A stretch of 64,000 nt of DNA from Chryseobacterium sp. (lineage in GTDB: Bacteria > Bacteroidota > Bacteroidia > Flavobacteriales > Weeksellaceae). Location of the stretch: assembly GCA_003248755.1 (NCBI GenBank), contig QFQW01000003.1, positions 1-64,000 on the forward strand, written 5' to 3'. Positions within the stretch are counted from its first letter, which is position 1. Each line of letters opens with the position of its first letter. Positions 36,025-44,840 of this stretch are shown in pieces. Under the pieces are notes generated by a model. The model saw only the letters and a list, made by a program, of their open reading frames with translations. It ran no database searches and had not been told where the DNA came from. Position numbers and translations under genes: made by a program.

Positions 36025-36042
36025 AGACTGATTTTAGTCTAC
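36025..36042. promoter_or_regulatory. Dyad TAGACT-GATTTT-AGTCTA at the suf transcription start
   Basis: Perfect 6-bp inverted repeat directly after the suf -7 box, covering the expected start point. It could be an operator for an iron or redox regulator, or a 5' UTR hairpin. Confidence 0.45.
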
Positions 36043-36073
36043 AAAAGTACGAACTAATTTCCGCAATCTCAAA
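36043..36073 (-). promoter_or_regulatory. Promoter of the suf operon
   Basis: On the minus strand TTTG (36073-36070), 19 nt, TACTTTTG (36050-36043), 29 bases before the first ATG at 36013. Full match to the Bacteroidota consensus. Confidence 0.75.
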
Positions 36074-36199
36074 TCGACAGCATCTATTTTAACGATTTTA
36101 AATAGACTTTAATATTATCTTTAATGATGAAAGACAGTTTGTTAATGTTAAATTGTTATCAAAAAAGAAACAAATATTAATTCTGATTGTTCTTATAAT

Positions 36200-36207
36200 T
36201 AACTTTG
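36200..36207 (+). promoter_or_regulatory. -7 box TAACTTTG upstream of the GLPGLI pair
   Basis: TAnnTTTG match 29 bases before ATG 36237; the -33 is weak. Confidence 0.5.
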
Positions 36208-36236
36208 CGGGGATTTGTTAATCAAACAATTAGTTT

Positions 36237-37202
36237 ATGAAGAAGATTTTTATTTTGATGATGATTTCCTTTTTTGGAAAAATGATGAGCCAGACGGAAA
36301 GATATATATATCAGACAGAGGTTAATCCGGATACTATTAATTTGGTTGACCCCAAAGTAGAAAAAACCTTTTTGGATATTAAACCTGGGAAATCTTTATT
36401 CATCAGTGAAAATAAGTTGCTGAAAGACTCTCTGATAACTGTATTGAAACAACAGGAAAAACCAGAAAAAAAGAAATCAAAAAAAGATAACCCGGAATTT
36501 CCAAAACTAGCTAATGGAAAAACTTTGCAGCCAACATTTTTTGATTATTTCATTGTTAAGAATGAAAATGATAAAAGTGTACAACTTGTAGAAAATGTTG
36601 GTTCCAAGCAGGTTTTTTATCAAGAAGACAGAAAAATGAACTGGGACGTTCTTCAGGAGTTTTCTGACTATAATGGTTATAAAATCCAGAAAGCCACTAT
36701 GAAATTTGGAGGAAGAGTTTGGACAGCTTGGTTTGCTCCGGAAATTAAAGTTTTTGAAGGACCATACAAGTTTTCCGGATTACCGGGGTTGATTGTAAAG
36801 CTAGAAGATGATAAAGGAGATTACAGATTCAGTTTGCTGAAAAAAATATCAATTTCTGATTCTTTTTCAGAAGATGTAAAACAAGATGCAAGAAAATCGA
36901 CCAGAATTAATTTTCAAGGTGATAAAGCTTCTGTAAGAATGGAAATGGTGAAAAATAAAGATTCGGAAATTGACTTGGATAATTTCAATCCGGGTGGTGG
37001 AAGAGGAATGCATCAGCGTAATGGTGGAATGAACGGAGGATTCGGAGGTCAGCCAGGAATGAACAGTGGAATGCCAAATGGAGATACTGGAATGGGAGGA
37101 CAACCTGATATACAAATGGGAAATCCAACTCAGAGTTCTCAAAATAATGTCAGTATTAAAAGTTTTGGAAATACAAACCCAATTGAATTAAGTAATAGAT
37201 AG
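36237..37202 (+). CDS. GLPGLI family protein with Gly/Met/Asn-rich tail
   Basis: The product has 321 residues with a signal peptide (about 1-18, KMMSQ). The core contains KFGGRVWTAWFAPEI and FEGPYKFSGLPGLIVKLED (about 178-196), as in the two other GLPGLI proteins here. After residue about 245 comes a low-complexity tail rich in Gly, Met, Asn and Gln, closing with the motif NPIELSNR. The tail is unlike the core in composition and may be a surface-exposed or aggregation-prone linker. It is followed after two bases by a second GLPGLI gene, so the two are co-transcribed and probably arose by duplication. Confidence 0.85.
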   Translation: MKKIFILMMISFFGKMMSQTERYIYQTEVNPDTINLVDPKVEKTFLDIKPGKSLFISENKLLKDSLITVLKQQEKPEKKKSKKDNPEFPKLANGKTLQPTFFDYFIVKNENDKSVQLVENVGSKQVFYQEDRKMNWDVLQEFSDYNGYKIQKATMKFGGRVWTAWFAPEIKVFEGPYKFSGLPGLIVKLEDDKGDYRFSLLKKISISDSFSEDVKQDARKSTRINFQGDKASVRMEMVKNKDSEIDLDNFNPGGGRGMHQRNGGMNGGFGGQPGMNSGMPNGDTGMGGQPDIQMGNPTQSSQNNVSIKSFGNTNPIELSNR

Positions 37203-37204
37203 AT

Positions 37205-38041
37205 ATGAAAATTTTAAAAATATTGAGTCTTTTAGCAATGCCATTTGTTATGGCTCAGCAAAGCACGCGTTTTATTTATCAAGTGACAACAACACCTGAC
37301 TCTACGAATGTTGATAGTAGAAAAACTGAGCTAGCTTATCTGGATACAGATGGGAAGAAATCACTTTTCTATGCCGAAAATTCTTTGAAAAGAGATTCTC
37401 TGATAGAGAGAATGAGAGCAACTAGGAATTTTGACAGAACACAAATGCAGAATCTGAGGAGTAACCTTCAGTTCACTATTGAGAAAGATCTGGCCAACCA
37501 AAATTTAGTTTATAAATCAAGAATTGGAAGAGATCAGTATTCTTATAATGAAACACCCGCCTTTGATTGGAGAATTTTACCGGAAACAGTGAAAATTGGA
37601 GATTATGAAACACAAAAAGCAGAGACAAAATTCGGGGGAAGAACTTGGTACGCTTGGTTTACACAACAAGTTCCATTTCAGGATGGTCCGTATAAATTTT
37701 CAGGCTTGCCCGGGTTGATTATAAAAGTTCAGGATGCAAAAGGAGATTATTCTTTTGACTTGATGCAAACAAAAAAAATCGCCGAAGTTCAGCAACCGCA
37801 AACAAGAGGACAATACATCAATATTTCGAAAAATAAATATGCAGATCTTGAGAAAAAATTTCAGAAAGATCCGGTAAGTTTTTTTAATTCTCAAGCAAAC
37901 GGTGGAGGTTTCGGTGGAGGAGGAAGAGGTCCTGCCGGAGGTGGTGGAGGAAGACCATCAGCGCCACAAGATATGCAGGAAATGCAAAAACGAATGGAAG
38001 CCGAAATCAAAAGCAGAAACAATCCAATTGAGCTAAAATAA
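37205..38041 (+). CDS. GLPGLI family protein with Gly-rich tail
   Basis: The product has 278 residues with a signal peptide (about 1-17, PFVMAQ). The core parallels the previous gene: TKFGGRTWYAWFTQQVP and FQDGPYKFSGLPGLIIKVQD (about 160-178). It then has a short glycine-rich stretch (GGGFGGGGRGPAGGGGG) and a helical end with NNPIELK. It is the second gene of the tandem pair and is closed by a strong terminator. Function is unknown, as for the family. Confidence 0.85.
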   Translation: MKILKILSLLAMPFVMAQQSTRFIYQVTTTPDSTNVDSRKTELAYLDTDGKKSLFYAENSLKRDSLIERMRATRNFDRTQMQNLRSNLQFTIEKDLANQNLVYKSRIGRDQYSYNETPAFDWRILPETVKIGDYETQKAETKFGGRTWYAWFTQQVPFQDGPYKFSGLPGLIIKVQDAKGDYSFDLMQTKKIAEVQQPQTRGQYINISKNKYADLEKKFQKDPVSFFNSQANGGGFGGGGRGPAGGGGGRPSAPQDMQEMQKRMEAEIKSRNNPIELK

Positions 38042-38075
38042 AAAAGCGGGACAAAATGGTTGTCCCGCTTTTTTT
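38042..38075. terminator. Bidirectional terminator between the GLPGLI pair and the TPR-like gene
   Basis: AAAGCGGGACAA, loop AATGG, TTGTCCCGCTTT then T-rich: a perfect 12-bp stem between convergent genes. Confidence 0.9.
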
Positions 38076-39834
38076 ATTGTGGTTTTCTCATTTCTTTGAT
38101 TTCTTCAATCTTTTCTTCAAAATAGTCTTTTTTGTGAGGGTGCTTTTCAGAAAGAATTTCGTAAGCTTTTATCGCTTTAGAATATAATTTTTGTTCTGCA
38201 TACAATTTTGCCAGAGTTTCTGTCATCAAGTGAGAGATATCGTCTTTTTTCTCTTTTACGACATAAGTACTTTCTTCTTTTAACTGAGAAATTTTCGGAT
38301 TGTTTTCTATGAAATTATCAATGATTTTTTCTTTCTTTTTAGAAGGTTGTACTTTGGATTCTGCTCTGTCAATTTTTAACCAATTTTGCCAAGTATTGAT
38401 GAAAGTACCTACATTACTAGCATTGTCAACAGTTTCATTGACAATCTTTTCTTGGACTGCAGGAACTTCTTCTTTTTTCTCTTCTATTTTTGAAACCTCG
38501 TTACCAAAGAATGAAACATTGAAAACAGGCATTTCTGATTCCGAAATTTTGATTTCTTCGGCTGTTTTTTCTTCGATTACAGGGCTTTTTACAGCCGGTT
38601 TTGAAACAGAGACTTCTTCTGAAATTACTTTTTGTATTGGATCCGGAGTTTGTTTTCCTATCAGAGCATCCGGAGTGTTTGCCGAAAAAGACATTGGTTT
38701 CCATTCAGAAGCAGGTTCTTCTTTTACGACTTCGGGTTTTACTTCTTCAGTTTGAACAGGTGTTTGTGCTTCAATAGAGTTGCTTTCAATAACTTCAAAT
38801 TTTTGAGTATTTTCGAAATTGGTTTTATATTCAGTTTCGGTGTGGATTGCAGGTTCTAAAATTTCAACTTTGTGTGTTTCTGTAATTTCAAAAGCTTGAG
38901 TGTTCTCAAAACTGATTCCGTTTTGATCATCAATTTGTAACTCTTTTTCAGGAGTTTTTTCAACAAAAATCCCTTTTTTAGCAACGTTTATTCCAACCGA
39001 TTTTTCTTCTTTGATTTCTTTTTGTGGAGGATTCAGATAATCCAAATGATTTTTTGGAACAGAGAATTTAACTTCAGGAAGAAAATCTTGAGAACCTCCA
39101 AAACTAATATCAACTGATGAAGTTTCTGTTTGATTTTCAATTTCTTGATAAGTTTGTTCGGGTTTTATCTCTTCAGTGATTATTTCATCCGGAATCTCAG
39201 AATTTTCTTCAATGATAGATTCTTCAGCTCTGTTTTCATCAATGACGATTAGGGAATCAATAGTTTCGGTTTCTTCTTTTAAAACTAATTGTCCTGATTC
39301 TTTGGTTGCATCTAGGTCAACTTCCGGCGTTTTTTCTTCTAAGAAATTTTCTTCGCCCTCGTATAATATTCGGTTTTTTTCTCCATCTACAACTACAAAT
39401 TCCGGATTTTCTTTACTCTCGGATTCAATGATTTTTTCGACATCAAATTTATTTAGAGCGGTTTTTTCTGGGTTTTCAATTTCATCGGATAATTCCGGCT
39501 CAACTGATTTTTTATCTTCAATGATTTTGTCTTTAGTTTCTTGATTTTCAGAAACTAATCCTGCCGTTTTTGAAGCTGGGGTTATTTCATCTTTTTTGGA
39601 AATTTTCTCCGAATTGATGAATTGATAAAGGATCTTTTTATCCGTTGTATAAGCAGCTGTTTTAGAAAGATTTTCCTTATAGTTTTCCGGATTATAAAGA
39701 TTGATTCCGTAGAGATAAAGTGCTCTTATACTTTGCGCATAAGGCATTTTCTCTGATTCCGATTCCAGGATTTTCAAATCGGTTTCGGTGATGCTCTTCG
39801 GATTTTTTATTAATTCTAAAACTCTTGTATTCAT
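38074..39834 (-). CDS. Large acidic protein with C-terminal TPR-like segment
   Basis: The product has 586 residues with no signal peptide. The N-terminal helical part (about 1-80, SITETDLKILESESEKMPYAQSIRALYLYG) looks like a conserved Flavobacteriia module. Residues about 90-460 are a long Glu/Ser/Thr/Val-rich, probably disordered region. It contains a local duplication (FENTQAFEI and FENTQKFEV about 38 residues apart). The C-terminus (about 525-586, MTETLAKLYAEQKLYSKAIKAYEILSEKHP in two parts) is a TPR-like pair. It ends the miaB-EBP-lptE cluster and starts four bases after lptE, so it is probably linked to the envelope, but no function is established. Confidence 0.75.
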   Translation of the reverse strand: MNTRVLELIKNPKSITETDLKILESESEKMPYAQSIRALYLYGINLYNPENYKENLSKTAAYTTDKKILYQFINSEKISKKDEITPASKTAGLVSENQETKDKIIEDKKSVEPELSDEIENPEKTALNKFDVEKIIESESKENPEFVVVDGEKNRILYEGEENFLEEKTPEVDLDATKESGQLVLKEETETIDSLIVIDENRAEESIIEENSEIPDEIITEEIKPEQTYQEIENQTETSSVDISFGGSQDFLPEVKFSVPKNHLDYLNPPQKEIKEEKSVGINVAKKGIFVEKTPEKELQIDDQNGISFENTQAFEITETHKVEILEPAIHTETEYKTNFENTQKFEVIESNSIEAQTPVQTEEVKPEVVKEEPASEWKPMSFSANTPDALIGKQTPDPIQKVISEEVSVSKPAVKSPVIEEKTAEEIKISESEMPVFNVSFFGNEVSKIEEKKEEVPAVQEKIVNETVDNASNVGTFINTWQNWLKIDRAESKVQPSKKKEKIIDNFIENNPKISQLKEESTYVVKEKKDDISHLMTETLAKLYAEQKLYSKAIKAYEILSEKHPHKKDYFEEKIEEIKEMRKPQ

Positions 39835-39838
39835 TCTT

Positions 39839-40357
39839 TTACCAATTGGCTACGATGTCGTTAAAAATTTTGTTGATAATTCTATCATTTACAATTTTCA
39901 CTTGTGCCGTTTCGATTGTATTTAAATCTAAGTCACTGTTAAAAACCGCTTCGTCACTGTATGTTCTGTCAAAGCTCAAAGTTTGGTCTTTGTTGTTTTC
40001 GTAATGAACTTTAATTGAAATTGTCAATTTATTTTGTTGTGCTTGAAGCGTATTTCCGGAAGGTGTTGTTGTTGCTGCTCCAATACTGGTTGGTGTAATA
40101 TTATAATCAGTTATTTCACCTTCAATTAAAAGATCGGGATTTTCCACAGCTCCTTTTAAGATTGTTCTCTGAAGAAAACGGTTTTGCAAAGCTACTGTAA
40201 AATCCTGACTCAAACTAGGAAGGTTGTTAGCGGCATTGTTCGGAAAGGTATTGATTTTCACAGTTTTCATATCCTCACGAAGGGATGAACCTGTGAAAGA
40301 ATAACAAGATGTTAAAAATAAAAATGATAGAATAGAAAGTATTGAAAGGTTTTTCAT
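39839..40357 (-). CDS. lptE: LPS assembly lipoprotein LptE-like
   Basis: The product has 172 residues. The lipoprotein signal has the lipobox FLTSC (Cys18). The mature domain has the LptE pattern used in Bacteroidota: VKINTFPNNAANNLPSLSQDFTVALQNRFL, then DLLIEGEITDYNITPTS and a strand-rich end. LptE plugs the LptD barrel that inserts lipopolysaccharide into the outer membrane. Its neighbours (miaB, sigma-54 activator, TPR-like protein) match the usual Flavobacteriia order. Symbol given on family and context. Confidence 0.85.
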   Translation of the reverse strand: MKNLSILSILSFLFLTSCYSFTGSSLREDMKTVKINTFPNNAANNLPSLSQDFTVALQNRFLQRTILKGAVENPDLLIEGEITDYNITPTSIGAATTTPSGNTLQAQQNKLTISIKVHYENNKDQTLSFDRTYSDEAVFNSDLDLNTIETAQVKIVNDRIINKIFNDIVANW

Positions 40358-40359
40358 TA

Positions 40360-41046
40360 TTAATATTTTTGACCAATTTCTGCTAATTCGTCATGTTCTA
40401 TTTGAGTGAGACCATCTTTAAATGCAAAATAATGCGAAACATTTATAAATGGTAAAGTAAGTAATATCCCGATTCCACAAAGAATGATTCCTAATTCCCC
40501 CAGAAAAGCCGTTGCTATCGAGAAGAAAAATATACTAAGTAAATTTCCTTTGGTCATTATCTTTGAAATATTCCAGGCGGTTCTGATATCTGTGATTTTT
40601 TTGAAAGTGATCAATGCAGGAATGTAAAATGCCTGAAGCAAAACATACACAATAGCAAAATAAACAAAAGCCAGAAAAACCATAGCAATACCTCTTATAA
40701 CTCCCGAAATGATCCCATCATCACTAATTGCAAATGTGAAAATCCCAAAAGGAATGAACAATAGAATCAAACTGCCAAAAATATACAATTGAAAAATCAA
40801 ATAGGGTACAAAGTCATCAAAATTGAATATTTCTCCCACCTCTGCAGGAATTCCTTTGTCTATCTTGTAACAGATTTTATAAAAATTTCCAACGGCCATC
40901 AATCCACAAAAAGGAATTATACCCAACAACATTGCGCATATAAATGATAAAAAAATAGTTCCAAAATCTTTTTTCAGCAAGTCTATTGCTTGTGAAATAT
41001 ATTCTCCGAATTTGAATTGAACAGGTTTTGGGGATAATTGGCTCAT
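40360..41046 (-). CDS. Multi-pass inner membrane protein, unknown
   Basis: The product has 228 residues with about five or six hydrophobic segments (near 32-58, 84-112, 118-148, 178-210). It is cytoplasmic at the N-terminus (FKFGEYISQAIDLLKKDFG) with a charged C-terminus. The helix order and the N-terminal amphipathic stretch resemble the DUF4013/glycerophosphodiester-phosphodiesterase membrane-domain proteins, but I cannot name the family with confidence. It lies two bases from lptE and 29 bases after the sigma-54 activator, inside the cluster. Confidence 0.7.
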   Translation of the reverse strand: MSQLSPKPVQFKFGEYISQAIDLLKKDFGTIFLSFICAMLLGIIPFCGLMAVGNFYKICYKIDKGIPAEVGEIFNFDDFVPYLIFQLYIFGSLILLFIPFGIFTFAISDDGIISGVIRGIAMVFLAFVYFAIVYVLLQAFYIPALITFKKITDIRTAWNISKIMTKGNLLSIFFFSIATAFLGELGIILCGIGILLTLPFINVSHYFAFKDGLTQIEHDELAEIGQKY

Positions 41047-41075
41047 AGTTTTCGTGTTTTTTAGTTTTGTTTTTT

Positions 41076-42362
41076 TTACTCTTCTAGATTATATTGTTTT
41101 ATTTTTCTGTAAAGCGTTCTTTGGGAGATTCCTAATTCGTCCGCAGCTCTGTTTCTTCTACCTTTGTGTTTTTCTAAAGCTTTGATAATTAGATCTTTTT
41201 CATTGTTTTGAAGAGACAGTGATTCTGGTTTAGCTTCTTCAATTTCAATATCTTCTACATCGTTGAAGTGATGTTCGTCATTATCAGAAATAATAGTTGG
41301 ATGATGAACTTCATTCTGTTTGTTGTTTTCAAAATAAAGCAAAGAATTTGGGTTTGCTGTTTGAGTTTCCGGAGTGTAGATTCTATTAATAAGATTTTTT
41401 TCCTGAGAACTTAGGTCCGCATTTCCTCTACTTTTAATAAGTTCCGAAGTTAAGGATTTTAAATCATTAATATCATTCCGCATATCGAAGAGAACTTTGT
41501 ACATAATTTCCCTTTCAGAACCAAAATCTCCGGAAGTTCCGGTTCCGTTGTTTTTATTGACAACAGCCGGAAGATTTGCATTCATAGGAATATATTCTGC
41601 CAGTTTCACGGAATTGATTTCCCTGTTTTGCTCAACAACTGTCATCTGTTCAACCAAGTTCCTCAATTGACGAACGTTCCCCGGAAATGTATAATTTTCG
41701 AGATAAGTAACGGCGTCATCAGTCAGTCTCAGTTCCGGCATTCTGTATTTCTCAGCAAAATCAATTGCAAACTTTCTGAATAATAAATGAATATCGCCCT
41801 TTCTTTCTCTCAAAGCCGGCATATCAATTTGTACAGTATTCAAACGATAATAAAGGTCTTCACGAAAACGTCCGTCAGCAATTGCCTTCATCATATTAAC
41901 GTTAGTCGCTGCCACGATTCTTACATTGGTTTTTTGAACTTGAGATGAACCAACTTTCATAAACTCACCACTTTCGAGAACTCTCAAAAGACGAACCTGT
42001 GTTTGCAAAGGTAATTCTCCAACTTCATCAAGGAAAATTGTTCCGCCATCTGCCACTTCAAAATAACCTTTTCTAGTAGAAGTTGCTCCTGTGAAAGCGC
42101 CTTTCTCATGGCCAAATAATTCGGAATCGATGGTTCCTTCCGGAATGGCACCACAGTTTACAACAATGTAAGGCTGGTGTTTTCTTCTTGATTCTGAATG
42201 AATAATTTTCGGGATAAATTCTTTCCCGACACCACTTTCTCCAATTACAAGAACGGAAATATCGGTTGGTGCTACCTGAATTGCTTTTTCCAAAGCACGA
42301 TTAAGCGCTGGAAAATTTCCGATGATACCAAAGCGGTTTTTTATAGATTGTAAGTCTGCCAT
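41076..42362 (-). CDS. Sigma-54-dependent transcriptional activator without receiver domain
   Basis: The product has 428 residues. The AAA+ domain begins almost at the N-terminus: Walker A GESGVGKE (about 40-47), the sigma-54 contact loop GAFTGAT, Walker B in GGTIFLDEVGELP, the sensor region RLLRVLESGEFMKVGSS, and the R-finger in FREDLYYRLN. A variable linker of about 100 residues is followed by the Fis-type helix-turn-helix, NRAADELGISQRTLYRKI, at the end. The lack of a receiver or sensor domain implies regulation by partner proteins or expression level. It sits between miaB and the envelope genes. Confidence 0.93.
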   Translation of the reverse strand: MADLQSIKNRFGIIGNFPALNRALEKAIQVAPTDISVLVIGESGVGKEFIPKIIHSESRRKHQPYIVVNCGAIPEGTIDSELFGHEKGAFTGATSTRKGYFEVADGGTIFLDEVGELPLQTQVRLLRVLESGEFMKVGSSQVQKTNVRIVAATNVNMMKAIADGRFREDLYYRLNTVQIDMPALRERKGDIHLLFRKFAIDFAEKYRMPELRLTDDAVTYLENYTFPGNVRQLRNLVEQMTVVEQNREINSVKLAEYIPMNANLPAVVNKNNGTGTSGDFGSEREIMYKVLFDMRNDINDLKSLTSELIKSRGNADLSSQEKNLINRIYTPETQTANPNSLLYFENNKQNEVHHPTIISDNDEHHFNDVEDIEIEEAKPESLSLQNNEKDLIIKALEKHKGRRNRAADELGISQRTLYRKIKQYNLEE

Positions 42363-42445
42363 TGTTTATTTGATAATTTGATGATTTGAGAATGTGATAA
42401 TTGATTTAGTTAATCTATGAATTAACTCGTTGTCATATTAGCACA

Positions 42446-43882
42446 TTAAGAAACCGTCTCCCCCAAAAGTGTTCCCTGTGTATTTCCGTGAACAAAAACG
42501 GAAACAATGTCACCAATTTTTTGTCCTTCCAACATATCGAAAACGCAAACTGCATTTTGAGAATTTCTGCCTTTCCATTGGTTTTTGTTCTTTTTTGAGA
42601 CGCCTTCAATCAAGATTTCGTGAACTCTTCCAACATAAGAAGCCATTCTTTTTTTAGATAATTCGCCTTGTAAAGCAATTACTTCCGTCAAACGTCTCTG
42701 TTTTACATCCGCAGGAATATCATCTTCCATCTTTTTGTGAGCAGGCGTTCCCGGTCTTTCGGAATAGGCAAACATATAACCGTAATCATATTCCACTTCT
42801 CTCATTAATGAAAGTGTATCTTGATGATCTTCCTCTGTCTCTGTGCAGAATCCGATAATCATGTCTTGTGAAAAAGAAATATCAGGAACAATTTCTTTTG
42901 CTTTTTTAATTAAGTCCAAATATTCCTGACGTGTGTGTTGACGGTTCATTAATTGAAGGATTCTGTCGCTTCCACTTTGAACAGGCAGGTGAACATATTT
43001 GCAAATATTGTTGTGTTTTGCCATTACTTCAAACACGTTGATGTTCATATCCTGAGGATTTGAAGTTGAAAAACGGATTCTCATTTCTGGAACTGCATTA
43101 GCAACCAAATCGAGTAATTGAGCAAAATCTACAGCAGTCAATTTCTGCATTTCGGAAGCTTTGGCAAAATCTTTCTTCGGACCACCGCCGTACCATAAAT
43201 AAGAGTCAACATTTTGTCCAAGTAACGTGATTTCCTTGTAGCCATTATTCCAAAGATCTTTACATTCATCAATGATAGAATGTGGATCGCGGCTTCTTTC
43301 TCGACCTCTTGTAAATGGAACAACACAGAAAGTACACATGTTATCACAACCTCTTGTAATGGTAACGAAAGCTGTAACACCATTTCCACCTAGACGAACA
43401 GGATTGATGTCGGCATAAGTTTCTTCTTTTGAAAGAATTACATTGATGGCGTCCCTTCCGTCGTCGGTTTCTTTGAGAAGGTTTGGAAGATCTCTGTAAG
43501 CATCTGGACCAACTACCAAATCCACGAGTTGTTCCTCGTCTAAGAATTTGGTTTTCAATCTTTCTGCCATACAACCAAGAACACCAACGGTCATATTGGG
43601 ACGTTCTTTTTTAAGATTCTTGAATTGAGCCAGGCGCATTCTCACCGTTTGCTCGGCTTTTTCACGAATGGAGCAAGTATTAAGCAAAATTAAATCTGCT
43701 TCTTCCGCTTTCAAAGTGGTGTTGTAGCCTTGCTCATTAAGGATGGATGCAACAATCTCGGAATCAGAGAAATTCATCTGGCAGCCGTAACTTTCTAAAA
43801 ACAGTTTTTTAGAATTTCCGGATTTTTCGGCAATGGCGAAAGCTTCTCCTTGTTTGGTCTCGTCTATATATTTTTCCTGCAC
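42446..43882 (-). CDS. miaB: tRNA-2-methylthio-N6-isopentenyladenosine(37) synthase MiaB
   Basis: This radical-SAM methylthiotransferase modifies A37 of tRNAs reading UNN codons. The product has 478 residues. The N-terminal UPF0004 domain carries auxiliary-cluster cysteines: [19 protein letters not shown] and LGCMAER. The radical SAM motif CDNMCTFC is in [24 protein letters not shown]-terminal TRAM domain (about 405-478) contains [19 protein letters not shown]. It has its own TATCTTTG -7 box and leads the minus-strand cluster. Confidence 0.96.
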   Translation of the reverse strand: MQEKYIDETKQGEAFAIAEKSGNSKKLFLESYGCQMNFSDSEIVASILNEQGYNTTLKAEEADLILLNTCSIREKAEQTVRMRLAQFKNLKKERPNMTVGVLGCMAERLKTKFLDEEQLVDLVVGPDAYRDLPNLLKETDDGRDAINVILSKEETYADINPVRLGGNGVTAFVTITRGCDNMCTFCVVPFTRGRERSRDPHSIIDECKDLWNNGYKEITLLGQNVDSYLWYGGGPKKDFAKASEMQKLTAVDFAQLLDLVANAVPEMRIRFSTSNPQDMNINVFEVMAKHNNICKYVHLPVQSGSDRILQLMNRQHTRQEYLDLIKKAKEIVPDISFSQDMIIGFCTETEEDHQDTLSLMREVEYDYGYMFAYSERPGTPAHKKMEDDIPADVKQRRLTEVIALQGELSKKRMASYVGRVHEILIEGVSKKNKNQWKGRNSQNAVCVFDMLEGQKIGDIVSVFVHGNTQGTLLGETVS

Positions 43883-43962
43883 TACATTTAGATTTAAAGT
43901 TCAATATTAGAAATCCAATGTTGATGAACTTTGAATCCGAAACTTTGAACTGTTTAAGTCTG

Positions 43963-43970
43963 CAAAGATA
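43963..43970 (-). promoter_or_regulatory. -7 box TATCTTTG of miaB
   Basis: Full TAnnTTTG match on the minus strand, 80 bases before the miaB ATG; no clear -33. It shows that miaB is not simply read through from the gene at 44012. Confidence 0.55.
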
Positions 43971-44011
43971 CAAAATATTGTGACAGAATGGCAGTTCTAA
44001 ATTGTTGTATT

Positions 44012-44731
44012 TTATCGAATAGCAATTGTAATAGGAAAACTAAAGTTGGTGTTAATTAGTATTCCGTGAGTTTTTGCCGATTTCCATTTTTTATTTTTCT
44101 GTGTTCTTTTGATAGCATCCATTATCATTTCATCAAACCTTTGTGAACCGGAACTTTTTTCTATTTTAAGCTTATCAATCTTTCCTTCAGTATTGATAAT
44201 GAATTTAGTAATAACAGTTAATTTTCCGCTTCCTTTAAAGTTGAAACTTTCTAAGTCAATTTGTGATACGATTTTTTTTCGAAATTCTTGAATGTCAAAA
44301 TCTGAGTTTTCATAATCTGAGTTTAAAAAAGTATAACCCTCTTTATATTTTTCAAACAAATCGTCAGGAAAAATTGGAATTACAATAACGGCAGGTGTTT
44401 CCGCTCCATCTATTTTCGCAGGCATCCATTTATCCATATTGTTCATGACCTGTTTGGAAAGCTCAAAAGAACATTTGTTTTCTTGTGATGATTTGTTGTC
44501 CTGTATCTCTACGGAATCGAAAGATTTTATAAGAACTGGTGCGAAATATAATTCCTTTTTATTATTGCAAGGCTTTAAATTTTTCTCAATTAGGATTTTA
44601 TGAAAATCTTTGTAAAACTCTTCTATTCCGCCCAAATAACTATGTTGGTCTCTAGGGAAATCAGGATATTGGTTTTGAGCATTAGCAGTAATGAAAGATA
44701 AAAATGAGATGAGGAAAATATACTTCTTCAT
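44012..44731 (-). CDS. Secreted protein with TonB C-terminal-like domain
   Basis: The product has 239 residues with a cleavable signal peptide (about 1-18, FITANAQ) in place of a TonB membrane anchor. The C-terminal half (about 165-239) has the TonB_C pattern: VITKFIINTEGKIDKLKIEKSSG, then FDEMIMDAIKRTQKNKKWKSAKTHGI, and the closing strand NFSFPITIAI. A preceding region carries a Cys pair (CNNKKE ... NKCSFEL). True TonB needs an inner-membrane helix for ExbBD contact, so this is a free periplasmic TonB-C relative of unknown role. Confidence 0.75.
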   Translation of the reverse strand: MKKYIFLISFLSFITANAQNQYPDFPRDQHSYLGGIEEFYKDFHKILIEKNLKPCNNKKELYFAPVLIKSFDSVEIQDNKSSQENKCSFELSKQVMNNMDKWMPAKIDGAETPAVIVIPIFPDDLFEKYKEGYTFLNSDYENSDFDIQEFRKKIVSQIDLESFNFKGSGKLTVITKFIINTEGKIDKLKIEKSSGSQRFDEMIMDAIKRTQKNKKWKSAKTHGILINTNFSFPITIAIR

Positions 44732-44809
44732 TTGGATTAAAATTGGAATCGGTTATTTTTTTGATAAATATACGTCATTTGCCGTATTCTTCTGTATCTA
44801 ATACCATAT

Positions 44810-44817
44810 TAAATTTG
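44810..44817 (+). promoter_or_regulatory. -7 box TAAATTTG upstream of the YbjN-like gene
   Basis: TAnnTTTG match 23 bases before ATG 44841; the nearest TTTG upstream (44778-44781) is too far (28 nt) to be a standard -33. Confidence 0.45.
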
Positions 44818-44840
44818 CAACAACAGTAAACCAAAATGTT

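Noticed and set aside
38300..39544. Plus-strand frames opposite the acidic TPR-like gene
   Set aside because: Ser/Phe-rich translations are the complement of a Glu/Lys-rich coding region; the minus-strand gene has a conserved end and operon context.
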